From contig NZ_VZDO01000004.1 of assembly GCF_008802405.1 (NCBI RefSeq), positions 248,001 through 312,000 of the forward strand: a DNA stretch of 64,000 nt. The letters are read 5' to 3'. The stretch is from Plantimonas leprariae. GTDB taxonomy: Bacteria; Pseudomonadota; Alphaproteobacteria; Rhizobiales; Rhizobiaceae. Positions within the stretch are counted from its first letter, which is position 1; each line of letters starts with the position of its first letter. The position numbers and the translations under genes were made by a program. The notes under the pieces were generated by a model, which did not search any database, had not been told where the DNA came from, and worked only from the letters and a program-made list of their open reading frames with translations. This document shows positions 11,101 to 17,251 of this stretch, in pieces.

Positions 11101-12264
11101 CGACACCAGCTTCTGGTGCGAACCGACCACGGAGGAGCGCAGCTTCTCGGCGTGCGACAGCATGGCCTCGCGCTCGCCGGCAAGGTCCTGGATCAGCGCG
11201 CGGATCCGCACCTCGTTGTCGGCATAGGAACGCTCCAGCGCCGAGACCTCGGTATGGACGACGGTTTCCAGCTCGGCGGTGCGGGCGAGCGCCCGCTCGA
11301 CGCCTTCGCCGAGCCCCGCGATCTCGCGGCGGATCGCCTGACCGATGGTCGCGACGCGATCGGCCGCGATCGATTCCGGCTCGGCCAGACGAAGCGCCAC
11401 CTCGGCCATCGAGCGGCTCATCAGGCGAAGATCCGAGGAACGGCGCACCATCACCGCGAAGGCGAAGATGAGCAGCACCGGGACGAGAGCGGCGGCGAGC
11501 ACCAGCGGCAGGCCCGGCGCGGCCGCGACCTCGGACGCCGAGGTCGGCACGGTGAAAAGGCTCTGCCCATAAATCTCGTGGCCGACATAGACGGCGAGCG
11601 CCGCCCAGACGACGGACACCACCGCTGCCACATAGATCGGCGTGCGGGACGCGCGGCGGTTCAAGAGAGCCTGCGCGTAGACGGTCTCGCGGCGCGCCTC
11701 GTCGTTCGCCGGGCTCGGACGCTGAGTGGTCTGCACCGCCGGCGAGCCGTCGTCGCGGCTCGGCTCGCGGCCGGCTTCGGCGCGAAGGCCGGGCGTCGGC
11801 GGCTCGTTGGCCGCGCGCGGCGGAACCGTCGGGCGCGGCGGCATGGAAGCGGCGGCCGCCGCGGCGAGGCCGGCTCCGGCTGCGGCGGTCGGAACCGCCA
11901 AGCCGAGGTCGGGAGCGTCCGACGAGGCAGCGGGCGCGGTGTCACGCGGCGCTTCCGCGCGGAGGTCATCGGCGGGCGGCTGGGCTCCCTCGGCGCCAGC
12001 CATGAAGACGCCGGTCGCCTCCTGAAGCTGGCGGTCGAATTCCTCGAAAGCGAAATCGATGTCGACCGTGTCGGGCGCGAATTCTTCCGGCTCGATGCGC
12101 CCGGCCGCTTCCGCCGAGACGTTCTCGATCACGGCTTCGCCTTCGTCGGGTTCGTCGGGCAGTTCGTCGACGTCGTTGCCGAGCCGGAAGTCCGATTCGA
12201 GCGCTGCTTCCAGTTCACTCAGCGCTTCGTCGGACAGGAGTTCGGAGGTCTTGATCTTCGACAT
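5110..12264 (-). CDS. gpr: giant coiled-coil growth pole ring protein (GPR/RgsE-like)
   Basis: A 2384-residue membrane-anchored coiled-coil protein. Residues 1-200 are acidic then Pro/Ala-rich. Two hydrophobic segments lie at about 209-230 and 251-273. Residues ~280-2080 are almost uninterrupted helix with recurring DER, ER and EAxR spacings of the apolipoprotein-like type. A Pro-rich linker (~2110-2270) precedes a compact C-terminal ~100-residue domain (AIDHDVSVELWDRY to GKVYTMLAHASGRF). Size and layout match GPR of Agrobacterium tumefaciens and RgsE of Sinorhizobium, which form a ring at the growing pole and are needed for polar growth. Identity is by architecture and remembered family features, not a search. 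RBS GAGGCAGG precedes the ATG. Confidence 0.85.
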   Translation of the reverse strand: MSKIKTSELLSDEALSELEAALESDFRLGNDVDELPDEPDEGEAVIENVSAEAAGRIEPEEFAPDTVDIDFAFEEFDRQLQEATGVFMAGAEGAQPPADDLRAEAPRDTAPAASSDAPDLGLAVPTAAAGAGLAAAAAASMPPRPTVPPRAANEPPTPGLRAEAGREPSRDDGSPAVQTTQRPSPANDEARRETVYAQALLNRRASRTPIYVAAVVSVVWAALAVYVGHEIYGQSLFTVPTSASEVAAAPGLPLVLAAALVPVLLIFAFAVMVRRSSDLRLMSRSMAEVALRLAEPESIAADRVATIGQAIRREIAGLGEGVERALARTAELETVVHTEVSALERSYADNEVRIRALIQDLAGEREAMLSHAEKLRSSVVGSHQKLVSEVDGASSEILQRIEEASSRFEAMLHERGNDLTRSYEERSGALAHLFDEQNRNLEQQLSGNTEGFLARIGESADAATEQLRRTGDEIAAALDGRASDWQSRSADFTERLEAITGEFDRRVNGVSDEVVTLLASRAEGVRGEQERFLADLTSTLDERQQRFGADADRFLADMNGNLGEHDQTFVARTEAFAREIRVAVDQRMAALGTEGQRLISGVAAELGNRQERFALETDSFVERLAAIFDERSTALKNEQRRVIESVSSDLGERSGRFGEETQAFLMALSLAFDERSQRLDEQQDDFVNRVARSIDAGSERSRTLLSQHGDAIVGGLDERLDRLDAAFGERGVALVESLEARTTTIVDASERIAGVLQNRSSEFARALTDRSREIVAAFQNGNSELASATSEALARSEAAFAGRAGELQTMLDARLGEFRTTLEAQVGGIDGTLDERLGGLTDALVRRAEDLQAALASVERNLLGGIDERAGTLTGALDERLGAFHSDMDGRSENLRRIVDERFADVAGSLGERSEAIAAALATAQDSLLGGIEARTGALRAVLDERVGGLSHDLGRRTDELEQSFASAHRTLIGGLDERSGALASSIEAGVERMRHVLSDAEATLTTGTDERGRALQSAIEERRLHLERLFTERADIFVGNIDAQSTRIIEALDARAGTFDTSLNRHVAATETLVREAEARSLATLGEKQDALREALAERTDALRQAADETQESFLALLEERVSGVRGALGDVLDRVSGEFGSQIDALRRIVEETRDGLGNGLEEQRLGLASTLDERAAQLREGLDSRAAGFRAVVEEARTLLVDGFDGRAVELRDNIAAQAATLQSVIDDARRLVAEGLDERAERLSGDFDRSASGLLERIDRSAEHMTGLLSGVDGRLVTVLDDRRDEIVRILEEATQSAGATLNDRADDIRRVIEQSVTDVSRSLEARREDLVAAIESGTVSVTTAFDQRTETITEVLERGLGNVDRTLTSRTALVAESLRSAITVATAAMTEEAERARKGLEGETQAISAHVAEIETVFRTAGEETRGRLAEEAERLATQFAAVAADFAAKGDTSRRELVEGAENLVGSISGLSADIRREAQEARDTLGSESASLATQIGGASLAMRSEAEAARERLATLAVDFVGNIGSAAERIRADADAARASFGEQAEAISRAVADASAKLFDDANSVRRDIGTQAEGIAGAVSAAAERLRQAGEDSRGILREDAGSIADAVQNAAARLREDAVTVKDQIDGQVDDIANAVSAAAERLREAGEQSRGNLRSDALAIAAEIGQAAVAIRDRTEAAKREIGDSAGQFVEQYAGVAERLADSGTGIADTLSERVERFSADMEALSQRLTDALGGSSETLRGNLDGATGAIREELRRASETMRSDVDDVASRLRDDVAGVSAMLAREADAARQTITEKGDEIAAQFSDAGEAIVSGAAEARERLGREIGSLVDRLSQTNGGLRTLIDDAAGNLGAIDAALRETGERFSDNAERAAGVIESSSRLLDGNASRLDRLSNAAFDQVKAMTAKFDDHGNALGEAARLIETAQANLETTLTERRSGLEELSGGLVRRSEEIGELMRSFEEVVEGLFERTEQRSRLVTERLNSEIGASFTEAGRQLDDVESRSGAAASQIRDVVRGVVEDAAQRFASATDEMRRTATSIREELEATRGEIKRGVFELPDEARESTEAMRRAVSDQIRALRDLSDIVAQSGRAFDVGARRGGNGSESRPTASAGRDIKSFGAAAQAAFEPIARPAAPPSEEPRPALRPAARFGTEGNLAQDLRGSVELERAPAPTPRPASGSILPASQPPVASTPAQSSAAQPLQPAAPDQPARSGGWVSDLLRRASRDEEGAAEPAGERPTAPASAASRSPEHVVESLNSLSVDIARAIDHDVSVELWDRYRRGERNVFTRRLYTLKGQQTFDEIRRKYQRDGEFRSAVDRYIADFESLLADIAKSDKDSSLSRTYLGSDTGKVYTMLAHASGRFDG

Positions 12265-12664
12265 TGCCTGCCTCGCTACCCGTTACCCCGAAGCCGTCCG
12301 CATCGGCCCCGTGATCCGACCGCCGCGGAAATGACGCGCCGGTCGGCTTCGTTGCCGGCCTCGGTTCTCCAAAGCGGAGCGAAGCCGGCAGTTCCGCGAT
12401 CTTCACCGTAGTTATGGTGCGATTCGAAAGAAATCGTAAAACCCCGCAATCCCTACAACTTTAAACATACGGTTAACAAACCGGCCGGGGATGCGAAAAA
12501 TAGCGTCTGGACTCCGGACGTCGCGGGTCCGACGTTCACCCCTTCTACACGATTCCGCCGCACGATCGGCGCGACGCGGGATCAACCTGCGCACGAGGTT
12601 AACGCCGGTTCACGTCTCTTTCGCCGAGACGACGACCGCGCCGCAGCCGGGAGCGAGAACAGGC
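12265..12664. promoter_or_regulatory. 400-base divergent intergenic region between gpr and the Hpt gene
   Basis: No convincing gene is visible here. The centre (about 12415-12485) is clearly AT-richer than its surroundings and holds TTAA at 12461-12464 and again at 12473-12476, eight bases apart, with a further GTTAAC at 12598-12603. This is the probable location of both divergent promoters, but no confident -35/-10 pair was identified. The paired TTAA resembles a CtrA site except for a spacer that is one base too long. Confidence 0.45.
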
Positions 12665-13039
12665 ATGAACCAGCGACGACGCGTTCTCGACCGACAATCC
12701 GGGGAAACAGCGGAGGCGGCCCGTCCGTCGCGGGCGCGACCGATCGACCTCGTGCACCTCGCCGGCCAGACGCTCGGCGACCGGGCGCTCGAACGCGAGA
12801 TCCTCGGCCTGATGGCGATCCAGGTCGAGCAGTGCTCGGCCCGGCTCGGCACGGCGAACGATGGCGAGCGGCGTTCACTTGCCCATGCCATCAAGGGCGC
12901 CGCCCGCAACATCGGCGCGTTCGCGCTGGCCGACCGCGCCGAGGTCTCCGAGAACCATCCGGGCGACAGCCTCGCGACGGCCTCGCTCCTCGCCGAGATG
13001 CAGCGCACCGGCGCCTTCATCCGCACGCTCCTCGGCTGA
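12665..13039 (+). CDS. orphan Hpt (histidine phosphotransfer) domain protein
   Basis: A 124-residue protein consisting of a variable ~25-residue head and one Hpt four-helix domain. The motif HAIKGAARN places the phospho-accepting histidine at residue 74, with the usual lysine three residues on. Hpt proteins relay phosphate between receiver domains of hybrid kinases and response regulators. No kinase or regulator adjoins it, so its partners are elsewhere. It is divergent from the growth-pole gene. The ATG at 12665 (MNQRRRV) is preferred to upstream in-frame starts because the upstream residues look non-coding. Confidence 0.8.
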   Translation: MNQRRRVLDRQSGETAEAARPSRARPIDLVHLAGQTLGDRALEREILGLMAIQVEQCSARLGTANDGERRSLAHAIKGAARNIGAFALADRAEVSENHPGDSLATASLLAEMQRTGAFIRTLLG

Positions 13040-13151
13040 CGGAAGCCCGTCGTGCTCGCGGGCGCGCGTTGACTCCGGGCGGGAACATGCCCTTAGAAGC
13101 GTTCCAAACCCGGCGGCCCGCGGCCGCTCGAACGGCGGCGTACATTCGACA

Positions 13152-13472
13152 ATGACAAAACTGACCTTCGTTTCATCCGGCGGCGAGCGCTACGAGTTCG
13201 ACGTCGCGAACGGCACGACCGCGATGGAGAACGCCATCCGCAATTCGGTGCCCGGGATCGACGCGGAGTGCGGCGGCGCCTGCGCCTGCGCGACCTGCCA
13301 CGTCTATGTCGATCCCGAATGGACCGCGCTCGTCGGCGAGCCGGAAGCGATGGAAGAGGACATGCTCGACTTCGCCTGGGAGATGAAGCCGAACTCGCGC
13401 CTGTCGTGCCAGATCAAGATGCGGGACGAGCTGGACGGCCTCGTGCTGCACGTTCCCGAGCGGCAGGCCTGA
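13152..13472 (+). CDS. [2Fe-2S] adrenodoxin-type ferredoxin
   Basis: A 106-residue electron carrier. Cysteines at 40, 46 and 49 (C-x5-C-x2-C, in [11 protein letters not shown]) and 86 (RLSC) are the expected cluster ligands of the vertebrate-type/ISC ferredoxin family. The acidic helix around residues 63-77 ([12 protein letters not shown]) is the usual docking surface for reductases and P450s. It stands alone, converging with the DUF922 gene, so it could serve Fe-S assembly or a monooxygenase. Confidence 0.93.
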   Translation: MTKLTFVSSGGERYEFDVANGTTAMENAIRNSVPGIDAECGGACACATCHVYVDPEWTALVGEPEAMEEDMLDFAWEMKPNSRLSCQIKMRDELDGLVLHVPERQA

Positions 13473-13483
13473 CGCGCCCCGCC

Positions 13484-14107
13484 CTATTGCGTCGCGCGCT
13501 CGCTTGCCAAGGCCTTCTCGATGTTCCGCTGCAGCAGCCGTTTCAGCCGCCGGTTGACCTCGCGACCCTCGACCTTGTCGAAATCGAGCTGCGCCCGCTC
13601 GTGCTCCTTCAGGTAACGCGCGGTGGTGGCGTTCACCGCCGCTTCCATGCTGCGGCAATCAGGCCGCGGCCCGAGATTGCGCACGGCGCTTTCCATCTTG
13701 CGCACGTAGCCGCGGGCGATCTTCGCGTGGTCTTCCTCGTGCCGGTAGATGTCCTCGGCGAGGGTGCGCCAGATGATCGCCGTCGCGGCGGAGGCCGAGC
13801 GCGTCGGCGTCCAGCGGGGCAGGATCTTCACGAGCTTCAGGGTGAAGTCGGTCCGGCCGACGCGGCAGGCGCGGCCCGACGGCGCATAGGTGATCCGGCC
13901 GCCGAAGCTGACCTGCGTCGCGCCCGGATGGCGGTCGCCGGCCGTACCCGCCGACGGCCCCTTGCGATTGAGCTCGCGGTCGAGCTGCTCCAGCGTCGAG
14001 CCCCGCACGGCGAAGTAGGTCGTCCGTTCGCTAATGGTCGCGGCACCGGCCGCGCCGGCTGCCCCGAGCGAAGCCGCGACGAGCGCAGCCGGCAACATAC
14101 GTTTCAT
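13484..14107 (-). CDS. exported DUF922 putative zinc protease
   Basis: A 207-residue exported protein with a signal peptide (MKRMLPAALV to about residue 23). It matches the DUF922 family: a conserved Tyr/Phe-rich N-terminal part, two cysteines (about 81 and 149), and HEEDH at residues 123-127, a fit to the HExxH zinc-protease motif. Proteolytic activity is inferred from that motif alone. The ATG at 14107 is chosen over an upstream TTG because GGAG sits six bases ahead and the signal peptide then starts correctly. It is divergent from folP. Confidence 0.78.
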   Translation of the reverse strand: MKRMLPAALVAASLGAAGAAGAATISERTTYFAVRGSTLEQLDRELNRKGPSAGTAGDRHPGATQVSFGGRITYAPSGRACRVGRTDFTLKLVKILPRWTPTRSASAATAIIWRTLAEDIYRHEEDHAKIARGYVRKMESAVRNLGPRPDCRSMEAAVNATTARYLKEHERAQLDFDKVEGREVNRRLKRLLQRNIEKALASERATQ

Positions 14108-14229
14108 CCGGCGCTCCGCGACCTGGCCCAAGCCGAAAGGTTAGAGAAAAGCCGAGGGCGCACAAGCCGCTTGCGCAATCAATGCTCCGGCATCTATCGG
14201 CGTGGTGAAAGGAATCGGACGGTGCCGAA

Positions 14230-15075
14230 ATGACACTGCCGGCGACGGCGCATTGGCGGGTCGGCCACGGCCGCACGGTCGAGCTCGGGCCGAAAAGCGT
14301 GCTGATCGGCATCCTGAACGTGACGCCCGACAGCTTCTCGGACGGCGGCCGCTTCATGGCGTTGGACGACGCCGTCGCGCAGGCGCGGCGCATGCGCGAC
14401 GAGGGCGCGGCGATCGTCGACGTCGGCGGCGAGTCGACGCGGCCGGGCGCCGAACCGGTATCCGAGGCGGAAGAACAGCGGCGCGTACTGCCCGTGATCG
14501 ACGCCCTCGCGGCGGAAGGCTTCCTCGTGTCGGTCGACACCTATCGCGCCTCGACGGCGCGGCTGGCGGTCGCGGCCGGCGCGCATATCGTCAACGACGT
14601 GTGGGGCGCGCAGCGCGAGCCCGACATCGCACGCGTCGCGGCGGAAACGGGGGCAGGGCTCTGCCTCATGCATACCGGGCGCGGACGGGAGCCGCTGCCG
14701 GACGCGGTGGAGGATCAGGTCGCCTTTCTCGATCGGTCGTTGGCGATCGCGCGTGGCGCGGGGGTCGCCGACGAGGCGATCGTGCTCGATCCGGGCTTCG
14801 GCTTCGGCAAGGAGAAAGCGGAGCTCAATCTCGATCTCGTCGCCCGCTTCGCCGAACTGCGCCGGCGTCTCGGCTTCCCGATGCTCGTCGGCACCTCGCG
14901 CAAGCGTTTCGTGCGCTCCGTGCTCGGCGAGGGCGCGAATGCCGATATCGCGACCGCCGCGACGAGCGTCATGCTGCGCGAGCGCGGCGCGGCGCTGTTC
15001 CGCGTGCACGACGTCGCGGCGAACCGCGACGCGCTGACGGTGGCGGACGCGGTTCTGGCGCGTGGTGCCCGATGA
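14230..15075 (+). CDS. folP: dihydropteroate synthase
   Basis: A 281-residue TIM-barrel enzyme that joins p-aminobenzoate to 6-hydroxymethyl-dihydropterin pyrophosphate in folate synthesis. It has both signature regions, NVTPDSFSDGG near residue 30 and GGESTRPGAEPV near 65, the DPGFGFGK segment, and GTSRKRF for pyrophosphate/sulfonamide-site binding. Length is normal. Its stop codon overlaps the folK start as ATGA. The folB gene that often lies between folP and folK is absent. Confidence 0.97.
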   Translation: MTLPATAHWRVGHGRTVELGPKSVLIGILNVTPDSFSDGGRFMALDDAVAQARRMRDEGAAIVDVGGESTRPGAEPVSEAEEQRRVLPVIDALAAEGFLVSVDTYRASTARLAVAAGAHIVNDVWGAQREPDIARVAAETGAGLCLMHTGRGREPLPDAVEDQVAFLDRSLAIARGAGVADEAIVLDPGFGFGKEKAELNLDLVARFAELRRRLGFPMLVGTSRKRFVRSVLGEGANADIATAATSVMLRERGAALFRVHDVAANRDALTVADAVLARGAR

Positions 15076-15569
15076 CGCGGGCGCTCATCGGTCTCGGCGG
15101 CAATATCGGCGATCCGGCCACGGCGATGGCGCAGGCGCTCCGTTGGCTCGACGCGCGGGACGACGCCGAGGTCGTGTCCGTGTCCCGCCTGTACCGGACC
15201 CCGCCTTGGGGGAAGACCGACCAGCCGGATTTCCTCAACGCCGTCGCCGCGATCGAGACGAGCCTCGCGCCCTGGCCGCTGCTGGAGGTCTGCCTCGGGG
15301 TGGAGCGCGAGCTGAAACGTGAGCGCCGCGAGCGCTGGGGACCGCGGCCGATCGACCTCGACATCCTCGACCACGGCGGGCTGGCCTACCACGACGACGC
15401 GCTGACGCTGCCGCATCCGCGGATGGCCGAGCGCGCCTTTGTGCTGGTGCCGCTCGCCGATGTCGATGCCGGTTTCGGGATCGGCGGCCGGACCGTCTCG
15501 ACTCTCCTCAGCGGCCTCGACCGCGCCGGGATCGAGCCGGCGACGGCGGACGGCTCGTGGTGGCGTTGA
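15072..15569 (+). CDS. folK: 2-amino-4-hydroxy-6-hydroxymethyldihydropteridine pyrophosphokinase
   Basis: A 165-residue kinase that pyrophosphorylates hydroxymethyl-dihydropterin, supplying the substrate for the preceding dihydropteroate synthase. It has the family features: IGLGGNIGD at the N-terminus, YRTPPWG, the QPDFLNAV strand, RWGPRPIDLDILDHG with the metal-binding aspartates, and LPHPRMAERAFVL. It is translationally coupled to folP by a four-base overlap. Its stop touches the end of the convergent exported-protein gene with no gap. Confidence 0.96.
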   Translation: MTRALIGLGGNIGDPATAMAQALRWLDARDDAEVVSVSRLYRTPPWGKTDQPDFLNAVAAIETSLAPWPLLEVCLGVERELKRERRERWGPRPIDLDILDHGGLAYHDDALTLPHPRMAERAFVLVPLADVDAGFGIGGRTVSTLLSGLDRAGIEPATADGSWWR

Positions 15570-16103
15570 TCAGTTCTCCAGCGCCGTCTGCTTCACCGGC
15601 GCGTCCTCGCGCTTGAGGCTCATGCCGATCACCGGTACGAGTTCCGCGCCGACCCGCACCGAGACCGTGATGTTGAGCTGGTCGCGCTCGGCCAGCTTCG
15701 CGATCATCGCGCCGTGAAGCTGCTTGCGGTTCAGGCCGAAGACCACCGTATTCCCGTCGATGTTGCCGGAAACGATGTCGAGGCCCTTGCCCTCCGCACC
15801 GTCGAGGAACGAGCCCTCGTAGCCGCCGTTCCGGCGCTGCACCTCGGCGCGGACGTTCTGCGAGAACAGACCCATGCGGCACGAGCCGTCCAGCGCCATG
15901 CCCGGCGCCTTCTCGGCTTCGATGCCGGCGAAGTTGCAGACGAACTTCGTGCCCTTGTACTTGCCGGCGACGATCTGGCCGGGGCCGGTCCACTGGCCGA
16001 CCACCTGGCGGAAGAAAGCTTCGTCGCCGGCGAAGGCGGACGGCGCGGAAACTGCGAAGGCGGCGGCAGCGAGGAAGGCTCCCGCGACGAGCTTTTTCGG
16101 CAT
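15570..16103 (-). CDS. small exported protein of unknown function
   Basis: A 177-residue protein with a clear signal peptide ending SAFA-GDEA. The mature part starts with FFRQVVGQWTGPGQ and has two cysteines that could pair (about residues 55 and 74), followed by alternating beta-like segments. It is not a family I can name. Its layout (F-x-x-G-W-x-G-G, Cys, G-x-C, then beta strands) resembles another exported protein at 36063-36572, suggesting paralogues. A minus-strand TTAACCAT lies about 50 bases upstream of the start. Confidence 0.7.
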   Translation of the reverse strand: MPKKLVAGAFLAAAAFAVSAPSAFAGDEAFFRQVVGQWTGPGQIVAGKYKGTKFVCNFAGIEAEKAPGMALDGSCRMGLFSQNVRAEVQRRNGGYEGSFLDGAEGKGLDIVSGNIDGNTVVFGLNRKQLHGAMIAKLAERDQLNITVSVRVGAELVPVIGMSLKREDAPVKQTALEN

Positions 16104-16186
16104 GTTCGGGATCCCCTCCAGCGAGACCGGCTGACCCCTTGCTTATCGCGCCGAATGGTTAAGCGATACTTTCCCGTGCCCGCTGA

Positions 16187-17251
16187 TCATGTCCGGCCGG
16201 GGGCTTGCGGCCTTTCCGCATCACCCTGCAAGCGAACGAGATCGCCCATGAAATCGCCGATCCGCGGCCGGCGGGCGCGGAGGAACGGCAGGGGCCGGCA
16301 AAGGTCCATCGCCGCGATGCCGATGCGGGCGGTGAGGAGGCCGTTCACCACGCCTTCGCCGAGCCGGGCCGACAGCCGCGCCGCGATGCCGTGCCCGACG
16401 ACCTGGCCGACGAGGTTGTCGCCGATCGAGATCGTGCCGGTGACGGCGAGATGGCCGACCACGTCGCGCGTCAGCTTGACGAGGCCGATCGCGCCCGGCC
16501 GCGCACCGTAGAGTTCCGACATCCGGCGGATCAGCCGGACATTCTCGAACAGGACGTAGGACACGTCGACGATCGCCTTCGGGCTCGCCGCCGTCACCAC
16601 CGAGACGCGTTTGGCGGACAGCATCACCAGCGCTCGCGCCTGCCGGTCCACCGGACCGAGCAGCTCGCGTTCGGCGAGGCCGATCATGTCGCGGCCGTCG
16701 ACCACGTCGTCCTTCAGCGCCGCGAGCCGCGCCCGTCCCCCGGCGGTCTCCGGTCGGTCGGCGAGCAGCGCGACAAGCTTTTCGACCACGGCCGCGGCTT
16801 CGCGTTCGGAATCGAGTTCGTAGGCGCGCAGGCCCGCCTTGCGCTCCGCTTCCACCGCCTTCAGTCGCGACAGGCCGAGGAGTTCCCGCGCGACGACGCC
16901 GAGAGCGCCGAGCAGGGCGACGAGCGCCAGCGCGAGCGCCGTCCAGCCGAGCCAGTCGGAACGGGCGAAGAGATCACGGACGAGGTTGTCGACCGCAAGG
17001 CCGATGGCGATCGAGACGAGCGCGCCGAGCGCCGCGACGAGGATCTTCGCGAAAGGAAAGCCGGCCCTTCGGTGCGGGGCGACGATCGCCTCCTCGGCCT
17101 CGATCGCTTCCGCCGCGTCGAGTTCGATGGCGGAAAGGTCCGGCAGCGCGCGGGGGATGCGGACGGCGTCGCCCTCGACCTCCGGCGGGACGGGTTCAAG
17201 GTCGGCGTCCAGCTTGTAGGCCGCCGGGCGGCGAGCGGGTTCGTCGCTCAT
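16187..17251 (-). CDS. ycjF: YcjF-family (TIGR01620/DUF697) inner-membrane protein
   Basis: A 354-residue protein with an acidic N-terminal ~60 residues, two hydrophobic segments (about residues 68-90 and 102-122), and a C-terminal DUF697 domain containing SYVLFENVRLIRRMSELYG and repeated small-residue helices. The start overlaps the stop of ycjX by four bases (ATGA). YcjX and YcjF are paired in many proteobacteria, where they are often linked with stress operons such as phage shock. Precise function is not known. Confidence 0.85.
   Translation of the reverse strand: MSDEPARRPAAYKLDADLEPVPPEVEGDAVRIPRALPDLSAIELDAAEAIEAEEAIVAPHRRAGFPFAKILVAALGALVSIAIGLAVDNLVRDLFARSDWLGWTALALALVALLGALGVVARELLGLSRLKAVEAERKAGLRAYELDSEREAAAVVEKLVALLADRPETAGGRARLAALKDDVVDGRDMIGLAERELLGPVDRQARALVMLSAKRVSVVTAASPKAIVDVSYVLFENVRLIRRMSELYGARPGAIGLVKLTRDVVGHLAVTGTISIGDNLVGQVVGHGIAARLSARLGEGVVNGLLTARIGIAAMDLCRPLPFLRARRPRIGDFMGDLVRLQGDAERPQAPGRT

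Noticed and set aside
12599-12613. TTAA-N7-TCAC as a CtrA site upstream of the Hpt gene
   Set aside because: The second half does not match TTAA and there is no supporting promoter.
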